NCBI GenBank assembly: GCA_019912315.1
Contig: JAIOJA010000020.1
Coordinates: 32,547 to 96,546 of the forward strand
DNA: 64,000 nucleotides
Direction: 5' to 3'
DNA from: Planctomycetota bacterium
Lineage (GTDB): Bacteria > Planctomycetota > UBA8742 > UBA2392
The notes under the pieces are model-generated. The model made no database searches, had not been told where the DNA came from, and saw only the letters and a program-made list of their open reading frames with translations. Positions 25,441 through 33,765 of the stretch are shown piece after piece. Numbering within the stretch: the first letter of the stretch is position 1; the number at the start of each line of letters is the position of its first letter. The position numbers and the translations under genes were made by a program.

Positions 25441-27795
25441 CTAAAGCATGTTGACGGGATCAACGTCGATGGTGACACGCAGACGCTCGTTGCCCTTCAC
25501 CAGCGGCTTAATTGCCTCCACCACTCCGCGGATTTCACGAAAGCCTCTCGCCTTGATCTGGACCTGTTTGCGATGCCGCCCCCGCAGGCGTGCTATCGGC
25601 GCCTCAAACGGCCCCGCTACCTGGTAGATCGCGCCCTTGTGCCGACGGGCGAAGTCGTCCGCCGTCGCGAAAATTTTTCGGGCCTCCTCTTCGGTTTTGA
25701 CTGCGTCCTTGCCCTCCACGGTGACCAGTACCACGCGTGAAAAGGGCGGGTAGTTGCTCTCGCGCCGGTGCGTCTGCTCGTAGCTGACAAACGCGCGGTA
25801 ATCCTGGCGCGCCCCGGTGACGATGCTGATGTGATCAGGCTGAAAGGTCTGGACGACTACGACTCCCGGCTTGCTTCCACGCCCTGCGCGCCCGGCGACC
25901 TGCGTCAGCAGCTGAAAGCTGCGCTCGAAACTGCGGAAGTCCCCGAGCCCCATGCCGACGTCCGCGCTGACCACGCCGACAACCGTGACGTTCGGAAAGT
26001 CGAGCCCCTTGGCAATCATCTGCGTGCCGACCAGTATCTGTGTTTCACCCGCGCGGAACGCGTCCAGCGTGACTTCGTAGTCCTCGCGGGTCTTCATTAC
26101 GTCGCTGTCCATGCGCGCGATGCTGCGCCCCGCGAAAATCACGCGCAGTTCCTCCTCCAGGCGTTCCGTTCCCATGCCTTGCAGCTTCACGGGCCCGCCC
26201 ATGCAGTACGGGCACTGGCGCGGAATCTCGGCCGTTTCGAGGCAATAGTGGCAGGCCATCTTCTTCAGCCCGCGATGAAAACTCATGGGAATGGCACACT
26301 GGGGGCACATCATGGCCTGCCCGCAATTCTTGCAATTCAGCAGCGTGTGGTAGCCGCGCCGGTTGAGAAAAATGATTACCTGCTCGTCGCGCTCAAGCGC
26401 CGCTGAGCACGCGCCGCGCAGGCGCCGCGAAAAGAACGTCATCTGATGCTGCTCGCGGCACTCCTGGGCCATGTCGACAATCTCGACGCTTGCGAGTCCG
26501 GCGTCCGGCGTCCTGAGTCCCGCATCTGCGGGCTGCTTGCCGCGAACGCGGGTCTTGAGTTCCAGCAGCGTGTACTTGCCGGTCTGCGCGTTGTGCCAGG
26601 ACTCGAGCGACGGTGTGGCGGATCCCAGCAGCGTCACGGCGTGTTCCAGGCTGCAGCGCATGATCGCCGTGTCGCGCGCGTGATAGCGCGGCGTGTTGTC
26701 CTGTTTGTATGTCCCCTCGTGCTCTTCGTCGACGACGATCAGCCCCAGGTCCTTGACCGGGGCGAACAACGCGCTGCGCGGGCCGATGACGACGCGCGAC
26801 TTACCGCTGGAAATCGCCCTCCAGGCATCACGGCGCTCGGTGTCTGTCATGCCGCTGTGAAGCACGCTGACGTCTTCGAAGCGCGCTGCAAAGCGCCTTA
26901 CGGTCTGGGGCGTCAGGCTGATCTCGGGCACCAGAACAATGGCCGACTTGCCGTGGGCGACCGCGCGCTCGATGGCGCGAATGTAGACCTCGGTCTTGCC
27001 GCTGCCGGTTACCCCGAACAGCAGGTAGGTCTTGAACTCGTCGCGGTCCACGGAGTGCCCGATGGCTTCCACGGCTCTCTGCTGGTCGTAGGTCAGCGTA
27101 TCGGGAGTTTCCTCCGGCGAGGCGCCGATGCCGCCGCCCGACACGTGCTCCGGCTCGATCTTCTCAAAGCGCAGCCAGCCCTGTTTCGCCAGCGTGCGTA
27201 TAGGCGACTCGGACACACCCAGCTTCTCGCCCAGTTGCATCGGCGTGAACACATCCTCAAGGTAGGTTCCCATCGCCCGCAGGATGCGTGCATAGTTCAG
27301 GTTGCGCTCGCCACTGCCCTTGCCGGCGTGCGCTTTCTCTTCAAGTTCCGCGGCGCGGGCAAGGGTTTCCGCCGGCGACCTCGCCAGGCGCAGCACGGTC
27401 AGCATCCGCCGCTTCCTCCCGGTGCGCACGACCGCCGGCAGCACCGCCTGCAATGCTTCACCCCAGGAGCACGCGTAGTACTCGGCCATCCAGTGGGTCA
27501 ACTCGTGCATCCCGGCGCCGACCAGCGGCTCTTCGTCGGGGGCTTCCAGAATCTCCTTGACCTGGCGACGCGGCAGTGCGGATTCGGCTTTCTCCGCGAC
27601 CACGAAGCCTTGCAGGCTCCGCTTGCCGAATGGCACGGTAACGCGGTGTCCCACTCTTGCCCGCTCGGCCAGCGGCTCCGGCACGATGTAATCGAATACG
27701 CGGTCAACCGGGGTCGGCAACGCGACTTCCACAAATCGTCCGCGAACGACCGGGTCACGCTTGTCTGATTCAAACAGTCGGCCTCGCGCGTTCAT
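25441..27795 (-). CDS. priA: Primosomal replication protein N' (PriA helicase)
   Basis: 784 residues, full length for PriA. The N-terminal DNA-binding domain (VEVALPTPVDRVFDYIVPE) is followed by a helicase core: Walker A GVTGSGKTEVY, Walker B VDEEHEGTYKQD, motif III GSATPSLES, and motif V/VI ending in QVAGRAGRG. Two zinc sites formed by eight cysteines (CKNCG, CPQC, CHYC, CPYC) are inserted in the helicase core, as in all PriA proteins. PriA reloads DnaB at stalled forks and at recombination D-loops. The chain ends in RVTIDVDPVNML, also typical. The start codon is followed at once by the family N terminus. Confidence 0.97.
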   Translation of the reverse strand: MNARGRLFESDKRDPVVRGRFVEVALPTPVDRVFDYIVPEPLAERARVGHRVTVPFGKRSLQGFVVAEKAESALPRRQVKEILEAPDEEPLVGAGMHELTHWMAEYYACSWGEALQAVLPAVVRTGRKRRMLTVLRLARSPAETLARAAELEEKAHAGKGSGERNLNYARILRAMGTYLEDVFTPMQLGEKLGVSESPIRTLAKQGWLRFEKIEPEHVSGGGIGASPEETPDTLTYDQQRAVEAIGHSVDRDEFKTYLLFGVTGSGKTEVYIRAIERAVAHGKSAIVLVPEISLTPQTVRRFAARFEDVSVLHSGMTDTERRDAWRAISSGKSRVVIGPRSALFAPVKDLGLIVVDEEHEGTYKQDNTPRYHARDTAIMRCSLEHAVTLLGSATPSLESWHNAQTGKYTLLELKTRVRGKQPADAGLRTPDAGLASVEIVDMAQECREQHQMTFFSRRLRGACSAALERDEQVIIFLNRRGYHTLLNCKNCGQAMMCPQCAIPMSFHRGLKKMACHYCLETAEIPRQCPYCMGGPVKLQGMGTERLEEELRVIFAGRSIARMDSDVMKTREDYEVTLDAFRAGETQILVGTQMIAKGLDFPNVTVVGVVSADVGMGLGDFRSFERSFQLLTQVAGRAGRGSKPGVVVVQTFQPDHISIVTGARQDYRAFVSYEQTHRRESNYPPFSRVVLVTVEGKDAVKTEEEARKIFATADDFARRHKGAIYQVAGPFEAPIARLRGRHRKQVQIKARGFREIRGVVEAIKPLVKGNERLRVTIDVDPVNML

Positions 27796-27847
27796 GTTTT
27801 CGACTATAGCCGGGGGCGCGACAAAATCAGGTTCGAGGTTTAGTGCG

Positions 27848-29131
27848 TCAGCCCAGAAGGTACTCGGTGTGAGGCTTCAGGCGCTTCAGCATTGCCTGCA
27901 CCTGCCCGGGAGTGGTCTTGCGAATGTCGCGAAGCTGCTTCTCCAGCGTCTGCCGGAACCCCAGCACGTTCTGGAACACCGCGTCGCCGATTCTGGTGCT
28001 TTGCGAATCCCATGAGGCCTTGCGGTCTTCAATCAGGCTCTCGCGCACCGCGTCGAACTCGGCTTCGGTGAAGCCCTTGGTTTGCAGGTTTGCGAACTCC
28101 CGGCGGATCAGGTTGAGCGCCTGGGTTGTTTTCTTCGGGGATACTGAGGCCTGCGCGACGATGCTGCCGCGTGCGCGGTGGTAACTGCTGCCGATGCTGT
28201 ATGCCAGTCCGTGTTCTTCGCGCACGACCTTGAAAAGCCGGTTCATGCCGTAGCCACCAAGCAGTGCGTCTGCGTACAGCATTGGCGCGTAGCCGGGTGA
28301 GCCGTACACGTCGCCGCCTGACCAGGTGAAAACCAGGTGGGTCTGCCCGCCCTGCCCCTTGTCCGCGCACCGGTGTACCTCGCGGTGATTGCGCAGTTTT
28401 ACGGGGGGCGGGAGTGACACCCTGCGATTGCGGGGGAGTGTCAATTTGTCGGCAAGCACACTGAGAGCGTGTAAGGGTTGCACAGGCCCGGTCACGAAAG
28501 CCATCACTCGCGCGTTACGGATAAGTGACCGTTGACGGGTCAACAGACTTTCGGCGGTGATTTTGTTGAGCTCAGCCGGATCGCCGTGTTCGTAAATCGC
28601 GGCGGGCGTGCCGGCGTAAATCCTTTTGGTGGCCTGCAATGCGGCCCATGACGGCTTGTCGTCCCGCAGCGCGCGCAGGTCATTCTCGAGCTGGTACTTC
28701 TCGCGCTCGAACGAATCGGCACGCAATGCGCTTGCATCATCATTGAGCGCGGGGCGCGTCAGTAGTTCCGTCAATAGCGACAGCGCGTGCTCAAGCTCTT
28801 TGGAACCTTTGGGCAGGAATCGGTCGGCCGGAAAGTCGACGCTGGCCACGACTGACTGCACGTCGGCGTAGCGTGTAACCCCGACAAACATGGCCGCGCC
28901 ATATAGTTCTTCGCAGGCGCGGGCGATGTCCCGGCGCGTGGGGTGGTTTTCGGTGCCTACGCCCATGACCCGCGACAGCAGGGAATTTTCTGTGACGACC
29001 TGGGGTTGAATGGGCTCAAGAAGGTGGACGCGCGCGCGAATGGTTTTGAAGCGCTCGCTTTGATAGGCGAGCAGGCGCACGCCTTGTTGCGGGCTGAAGG
29101 AGTCGAATTCGCGGTAACGCGTGAGTTTCAT
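27848..29131 (-). CDS. M16-family peptidase-like protein, catalytically degenerate
   Basis: 427 residues from the ATG at 29131 (MKLTRYREFDSF). The fold matches M16/YfmF proteins: an N-terminal half with HLLEPIQPQ, then SLLSRVMGVGTENHPTRRDIARACEELYG, and a second half with YADALLGGYGMNRLFKVVREEHGLAYSIGS. The active-site HxxEH motif of processing peptidases is absent (the site has ENSLLSRV). It is probably the inactive partner of a two-subunit M16 peptidase, as YfmF is to YmfH or AlbF partners; a catalytic partner gene is not adjacent. Cytoplasmic by lack of signal peptide. Overlapping starts farther upstream are poorly supported. Confidence 0.85.
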   Translation of the reverse strand: MKLTRYREFDSFSPQQGVRLLAYQSERFKTIRARVHLLEPIQPQVVTENSLLSRVMGVGTENHPTRRDIARACEELYGAAMFVGVTRYADVQSVVASVDFPADRFLPKGSKELEHALSLLTELLTRPALNDDASALRADSFEREKYQLENDLRALRDDKPSWAALQATKRIYAGTPAAIYEHGDPAELNKITAESLLTRQRSLIRNARVMAFVTGPVQPLHALSVLADKLTLPRNRRVSLPPPVKLRNHREVHRCADKGQGGQTHLVFTWSGGDVYGSPGYAPMLYADALLGGYGMNRLFKVVREEHGLAYSIGSSYHRARGSIVAQASVSPKKTTQALNLIRREFANLQTKGFTEAEFDAVRESLIEDRKASWDSQSTRIGDAVFQNVLGFRQTLEKQLRDIRKTTPGQVQAMLKRLKPHTEYLLG

Positions 29132-29470
29132 GGCCCGTACCAGGAGTAGAAATGCGGCGGCGGAGTGTAGCAGACAGCGCGACACGCACGGGCGAAAATG
29201 GATGAAGTGAAATCAGGCGTCAGGAATTACGAAGCAGAGAGACAACAGGAAGACAATGATTGACGCGACGTAAACAAAGTATTGATGACGAGACTCAGGA
29301 TTTTGCCGAAACTTTGGACATGATCGGACGTTTAACGAACTGACAGCAGCAAGGGGCGCAACACTCACCCCCGATCGTCGAAGCACCGCACCCGGCGATC
29401 GACCCCGACAACACCAGGCGCAATGGCGCCAAAAGATGCACGTGCGTAAGCACGGAGGAGATGTATTGCC
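29132..29470. other. Divergent intergenic region without a supported gene
   Basis: A 339-bp gap between the starts of the M16-like gene (leftward) and a small rightward gene. It should carry both promoters. A leftward open frame with a C-terminal membrane-like stretch exists at 29213 but has no convincing start. No repeat or RNA structure stands out. Confidence 0.5.
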
Positions 29471-29713
29471 ATGACAAAAATGATCACACGAACAATGCTG
29501 AAGGACAGTGTCGTTGACGCCTACGAATCGCGCGTTCATCTGGGTGACCGTGCCATCGACCTGAACACCGGAAGCGTCTGCGTCGTTCTGGACCACTGCC
29601 CGGAACTGGGCCCGGAAAGTCTCTATGTACAGCTTGTCGAGCACGACGGGCCGGCCATGACTTACTGGGTTGAGCCGAGCCAGTTGGTCAAGCTCCCGCG
29701 AAACGCGGCGTAA
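29471..29713 (+). CDS. Small hypothetical protein, 80 aa
   Basis: 80 residues with an excellent ribosome site (GGAGGAG, 12 bp before the ATG). The chain has no signal peptide or membrane segment and reads as a small beta-rich protein: VHLGDRAIDLNTGSVCVVLDHCPELGPESLYVQLVEH, ending in WVEPSQLVKLPRNAA. The pattern of alternating hydrophobics suggests a small SH3-like barrel, but I cannot name a family. It is probably a real, well-translated gene because it is followed by a run of strong hairpins. Its neighbours give no hint of function. Confidence 0.75.
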   Translation: MTKMITRTMLKDSVVDAYESRVHLGDRAIDLNTGSVCVVLDHCPELGPESLYVQLVEHDGPAMTYWVEPSQLVKLPRNAA

Positions 29714-29740
29714 GTGGACAGCCCTCCCGTCTACTTCGCC

Positions 29741-29857
29741 CGCCTGCGCGCCGAAGCGCTACAGCGCGCAGGCGCGTCCCCCGGGAATAGCGCACGGACA
29801 ACAGACGTTCAATTGGCGTTCGTGCGCCGGTTCCCGTCCCCCCGACCAACCGGCGCA
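29741..29857 (+). other. Two tandem hairpins after the 80-aa gene
   Basis: Two perfect stems: 29741-29774 (11 bp, CGCCTGCGCGC/GCGCGCAGGCG) and 29823-29857 (10 bp, TGCGCCGGTT/AACCGGCGCA). With the two hairpins that follow, they make a 217-bp run of stable structure. A 55-codon GTG frame starting at 29714 overlaps it; I do not consider it supported. Confidence 0.5.
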
Positions 29858-29864
29858 TGCAAAG

Positions 29865-29890
29865 ACAGGCGGCCCTAACGGGCCGCCTGT
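29865..29890 (+). terminator. Terminator-like hairpin
   Basis: A perfect 11-bp stem ACAGGCGGCCC/GGGCCGCCTGT with loop TAAC, followed by TCGTTT. It best serves the 80-aa gene upstream. Confidence 0.65.
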
Positions 29891-29900
29891 TCGTTTACCC

Positions 29901-29957
29901 AGGACCCCGGCCATTCGCGGCAACGCGGTGCGTTGCCCAGCGAATGGCCGGGGTCCT
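29901..29957. terminator. Very long hairpin at convergent gene ends
   Basis: 26 paired bases in all: an 18-bp outer stem (29901-29918 with 29940-29957), an 8-bp inner stem GGCAACGC/GCGTTGCC, a 3-nt loop and a 2-nt bulge. It overlaps the stop codon of the leftward gene that ends at 29956. It could act in both directions. Confidence 0.65.
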
Positions 29958-30468
29958 ATTTCGCTTGTTCAGTATTCGTCTTGTCGTCCAGACCGGCGCT
30001 GCGTTTGACGTAGACGTAGGCGAAACTGACGCCCGCCATTACCAGGACGAACACCAGTGTCCAGAACATCGCGCGCAGGCGCATCTTCAGCTCGGCGCGC
30101 AGGCGCTTTTCGAGCATGTCCTCGACTTCCACCAGTTTCTCGTCGATGCGCTGCTCGGTTAAATCCAGCAGCGCCATGGCGTGGGCCTGCACTTCGTTGA
30201 GTGTCTCCTGGCGGAATTGCTCGGCGCGACGCGTGGCGTCATCAAGCAAGGAGTCGGCCTTCGAATCCACGTAGCTGTCCACCTTGCGGCGAACCTTGCT
30301 TTCGAACTTGCCGAAGATGCCCTTCTTGCCCGGCTTGGCAGCCACACCATCAGCAAGCGCCGCGGCCTCCGGGTCCGCGGGACTGATGGCGTCGCTGGGC
30401 GACGATTCTTCCTTGTCCGCTTCAGCCACTGCGGATTCCTTCTTGAAGATCTTGTTCCAGAAGGCCAC
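29956..30468 (-). CDS. Coiled-coil protein with one C-terminal membrane segment
   Basis: 170 residues. The N terminus is charged and low in complexity, followed by KKGIFGKFESKVRRKVDSYVDSKAD and a long helical stretch (residues about 70-125) with coiled-coil spacing. One membrane helix, MFWTLVFVLVMAGVSFAYVYV, lies at about residues 134-155, and the C terminus is a short charged tail. The layout suggests a tail-anchored envelope protein or a scaffold. I do not recognise a family. The ATG has the usual AAGGAGAG site upstream. Its 3' end lies inside the long hairpin described separately. Confidence 0.75.
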   Translation of the reverse strand: MAFWNKIFKKESAVAEADKEESSPSDAISPADPEAAALADGVAAKPGKKGIFGKFESKVRRKVDSYVDSKADSLLDDATRRAEQFRQETLNEVQAHAMALLDLTEQRIDEKLVEVEDMLEKRLRAELKMRLRAMFWTLVFVLVMAGVSFAYVYVKRSAGLDDKTNTEQAK

Positions 30469-30564
30469 TACGCTCTCCTTGCCGCCTCCCGCGCATTGAT
30501 TCTACTCAATCATGCCACGCCCGAAAGCGCCCCAGAGGCGGTTTCATGCTCCAGAGCGAGGCGA

Positions 30565-30669
30565 TTTCGGAACGCCAAGCGAGCGATGCAAGGCGCGCGA
30601 CGAGCGCATAGCCCCTGCGCTATTCGCGATGGAGCGCAACGACGCAGCGCGAAGCCTGCCGTCCGAAAG
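30565..30669. repeat. Imperfect palindromic intergenic element
   Basis: The ends TTTCGGA and TCCGAAA are complementary, and further paired segments lead to a central ATAGC/GCTAT hairpin (30608-30623). The region (30483-30735, 253 bp) holds no gene between the start of the coiled-coil gene and the end of nuoN. It resembles dispersed palindromes found between genes in many bacteria. Confidence 0.5.
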
Positions 30670-30740
30670 CGCCCGTGAATGGGGCATGAATCCGCCTCAT
30701 ACGGCGCTACCTGTTCTTCGGCAGATGGTCGTTTGAATTT

Positions 30741-32297
30741 TCAGTCTATGGCGACTGTTTTGTCTGGATTCTCGGTTTCTACGACGGGCTCAACCTTCTC
30801 GTGGCGCAGTTCCTGTACGCTTTGCTGCGCGGCGTCGTAGAAACCCTGCGGGAAGATGCCCAGGAACACCGTGCCAAACACCGTCAGGCTGAGTGCAAAC
30901 TTCAATCCCCAGTCTTCCTTGCCGGCCACCGGCTTGTCGTCCGGGTCGCGGAAGTACGTATAGGCGACAACGCGCAGATAATAGTACGCCCCGATGATGC
31001 TCATGACGATGCCGATCACACCGAGCACCGTGTAGCGCCCGCCAGCCGCGATTGTGTGGGCGAATATGAAGTACTTGCCCATAAAGCCCGCAGTCAGCGG
31101 GATGCCCGCCATGCTGAACATGAAGATGGCCATGCCGATGCCGACCGCCGGCTTTTTCCAGGCCAGCCCGCGCAAATCGTCAATGCTCTCGACATCGCGC
31201 CCGCCGGATGAAGCGTACACCAGCATGGCAAACGCGCCGCTGGTCATCAGCGTATAGGACAACAGGTAGTACAGAACGCCGGCGTAGGCGTCGGCGTTGC
31301 CGCCGGCGCTGGCAAGCCCCATCAGCAGGTAGCCCGAGTGCGCAATACTGCTGTAGGCCAACATGCGCTTGATGTTGCGCTGGCTGATCGCGAACCAGTT
31401 GCCAAGAATCATGCTGAGCGCACTGAGCAACCACAGCGCGTAGCCCGCAAAGCCCAGGTCGCCAAAGAAATCACTCGGTGACGCGCCAAGCGGGAAAGCC
31501 ACGACGGCCACGCGAATCAGGGCGCCGAAAGCGGCGGTCTTGACGGCAACAGCCATGAAGCCGGTGACGGTCGTCGGCGCACCTTCGTAGGCGTCAGGCA
31601 CCCAACTGTGAAACGGCACCGCCCCGACCTTGAAGGCAAAAGCAATCAGGATCATGCCCATGCCGAAGGTCGCCATGTACTGGCTGCCGTCGCGGGCCCT
31701 GAAGACTTCGATCAGTTTTTCGCCGATCGGCCGTAGCTGCAGCTCGCCGGTTACGCCGTACAGGCAGGCCATACCGAGCACCAGGATGCCGGTCGCGAAC
31801 GCGCCCATGACGAAGTACTTCATGGCGCCTTCCGCGCTGCGTGTGCTGCGCCCGTGCATACCGGTCAGGACGTAAACAGAGAAACTGAGCAGCTCAATGC
31901 TCAGGAAAATCATGATCAGGTCGTTGCTGACGGTCAGCAGCACCATGCCCGACGCCGCCAGCAGCACAGTAATAAGAAAGTCGGCCAGATTCACGCCGAT
32001 GCGCCGCACGTAGCTGATACTGGCGAACATGCTGATGGCCGTGCCGGCCAGGATCGCTGTCATCAGGTAGACGCTGAATTGGTCAATCAGCAGCGCGCCA
32101 CGCATGGATAGCTGCCCGGGCGCGTCCCAGTAAGGGTTGAGCGACACAAAGGCCAGCATCACACCGCCAATGGCGGTGAAGAAATTGAACATGCGGGCCT
32201 GTTCCGGGTGCGAGCTGAACATGTCCACGAGCATGATGATCGCGGCGCTGACCAGCAGCCAGACGACAGGCAAAAAGATGTCGAATTCAGCAGGCAT
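30741..32297 (-). CDS. nuoN: NADH-quinone oxidoreductase subunit N
   Basis: 518 residues from the ATG at 32297 (MPAEFDIFLPVVWLLVSAAIIM); a GTG 18 bp upstream is possible. About 14 membrane segments, with the antiporter-like core: SIELLSFSVYVLTGMHGRS, GAVPFHSWVPDAYEGAPT, YSSIAHSGYLLMGLAS and GIPLTAGFMGKYFIF. NuoN is one of three proton-pumping subunits of complex I. The other nuo genes are not in this window; the upstream neighbour on the same strand is moeB. So either the nuo operon is broken up or this gene has been separated. The conserved Lys and Glu in the channel segments (PFHSWVPDAYEG) are present. Confidence 0.94.
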   Translation of the reverse strand: MPAEFDIFLPVVWLLVSAAIIMLVDMFSSHPEQARMFNFFTAIGGVMLAFVSLNPYWDAPGQLSMRGALLIDQFSVYLMTAILAGTAISMFASISYVRRIGVNLADFLITVLLAASGMVLLTVSNDLIMIFLSIELLSFSVYVLTGMHGRSTRSAEGAMKYFVMGAFATGILVLGMACLYGVTGELQLRPIGEKLIEVFRARDGSQYMATFGMGMILIAFAFKVGAVPFHSWVPDAYEGAPTTVTGFMAVAVKTAAFGALIRVAVVAFPLGASPSDFFGDLGFAGYALWLLSALSMILGNWFAISQRNIKRMLAYSSIAHSGYLLMGLASAGGNADAYAGVLYYLLSYTLMTSGAFAMLVYASSGGRDVESIDDLRGLAWKKPAVGIGMAIFMFSMAGIPLTAGFMGKYFIFAHTIAAGGRYTVLGVIGIVMSIIGAYYYLRVVAYTYFRDPDDKPVAGKEDWGLKFALSLTVFGTVFLGIFPQGFYDAAQQSVQELRHEKVEPVVETENPDKTVAID

Positions 32298-32451
32298 GAA
32301 CGTCCAAACAACCACGACTAAAGCGCCGTGAGGGCGGAATCATGCCTTCACGGGCGTAGCAACGCAACCGACTAAGGTGACCATGACGCCTGACACATTC
32401 AGGCGTACCAGACGTCGATTCCTGGGCCGCACAGCCGGCCCCGAAAACGCG

Positions 32452-33627
32452 CTAGTACTTCGCCATGCCGGGGTCGATTTCGTCGGCCCAGCGCAGTACG
32501 CCGCCGACCAGGTCGCGGACCTTTGTAAAACCTTGCTCCTGCAGATATGCCTGGGCCCTCGCCGAGCGCCCGCCGCTGCGTCAGTACAGCACGAACTCTT
32601 TGTCCTTGTAGGGCGCAAGCTCACTGACGCGTTCCGCGAATTCGGGCATCGGGATCCAGGCGTCGTAGTCCAGCTTGCAGATGTCGAGCTCGTTGGCGTT
32701 GCGCAAATCAACCAGATAGGGCTTGTCCCCCTTGTCCATGCGCTCCTTCAACTCCTGCGGCGTGATCTTTTCCGGCGTGCTTTCTTCGGCCTTGGCCTGA
32801 GCTTCCATGGCTTTCAACGCTTCCTCATTGGGAATGCCGCAAAACTGGTTGTAGTCGATCAGTTCATGGATCGTGCGTTTATCGCCGCAGATCGGGCACT
32901 TCGGGTCTTTGCGAATTTTCAGCTCGCGGAACTTAAAGGTCAGGGCGTCGAACACCTGCAGGCGCCCCTTCAGCGGCTCGCCAATACCGGTAAGCACCTT
33001 GATGACTTCCAGGGCCTGCAACGTCCCCATGATACCCGGCAGCACGCCCAGCACACCGCCCTCGGCGCAGCTTGGCACCATTCCTGGCGGCGGCGGGTCC
33101 GGGTACAGGCAACGGTAGCAAGGCCCGTCCTTCATGCCGAACACCGTGGCCTGGCCATCGAAACGGAAGATGCTGGCGTACACGTTGACCTTGCCCTCGA
33201 GCACGCAGGCGTCATTCACCAGGTAGCGAGTAGGAAAGTTGTCCGTGCCGTCGGCGACCACGTCGTACTCGCGGATGATCTCGCGGGCGTTGGCGCTGCT
33301 GATCGCGGCCTCGTGAATCTTCACGTTGACGTGCGGATTCAGGTCCTTAATCCGGTTCGCCGCGCTGACCACTTTGCGCTCGCCCACCGTGCTCTGCCCG
33401 TGAATGATCTGGCGCTGGAGATTTGATACGTCGACGACGTCAAAGTCCATGATGCCCAGCGTGCCGACACCCGCCGCGGCCAGGTACATCGCCATCGGCG
33501 AGCCGAGCCCGCCCGCGCCGACGCACAGGACCTTGCTGGCTTTCAGTTTCTCCTGCCCCGCCTTGCCGAACTCCGGCAGAATCAGGTGTCGCGCGTAACG
33601 CTGGACTTCGTCGCTGGTAAGTGTCAT
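32452..33627 (-). CDS. MoeB/ThiF-type adenylyltransferase fused to a selenocysteine rhodanese
   Basis: 391 residues when the in-frame TGA at 32581-32583 is read as selenocysteine (U349). The N-terminal E1-like domain has YARHLILPEFG, GAGGLGSP (37-44), DFDVVDVSNLQRQI and zinc cysteines in RCLYP and CPICGD. A linker leads to a rhodanese domain (PYLVDLRNANELDICKLDYDAWIPM). Without read-through the protein would stop just before the active loop, at EFVLY; with it the loop is YURSGGRSARA, followed by a normal helix and VRDLVGGVLRWADEIDPGM to a TAG at 32452. Such fusions activate a ThiS/MoaD-type sulfur carrier and pass sulfur to it. Start: the ATG giving MTLTSDEVQRYARHL. Confidence 0.88.
32553..32571 (-). 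promoter_or_regulatory. Candidate SECIS hairpin of moeB-rhodanese
   Basis: In mRNA sense: GGGC, one G-G mismatch, CTC, loop GGC, GAG, GCCC. The loop begins about 17 nt after the UGA, within the usual range for bacterial SECIS elements, and starts with GG. It overlaps the conserved active-loop codons, so sequence alone does not prove function. Confidence 0.5.
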
Positions 33628-33765
33628 CGCCAAGTTCCCATCCCACATCCCGTGCAGCGGCCCATGTCGCGGTAATCCTAGCGCCGACCCATGCACGCGC
33701 AATCCGCCGACTCAGGATTGCCGGTGTCGCCCGTCGGGCTAGACTCGCGGCAAAGGGGGCTTGTC

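Noticed and set aside
29295..29477. Short frame MSKVSAKS ending in TGA as a fifth selenoprotein
   Set aside because: The continuation after TGA has no conserved pattern, the frame is opposite another gene region, and no redox motif surrounds the TGA.
29213..29644. A leftward 143-codon frame with a membrane-like C terminus
   Set aside because: It runs opposite the 80-aa gene, its N-terminal part is Cys- and Arg-rich noise, and there is no good start before the hydrophobic end.
29714..29880. A 55-codon GTG frame directly after the 80-aa gene
   Set aside because: It overlaps three strong hairpins, lacks a ribosome site and has an Arg/Pro-rich composition typical of chance frames.
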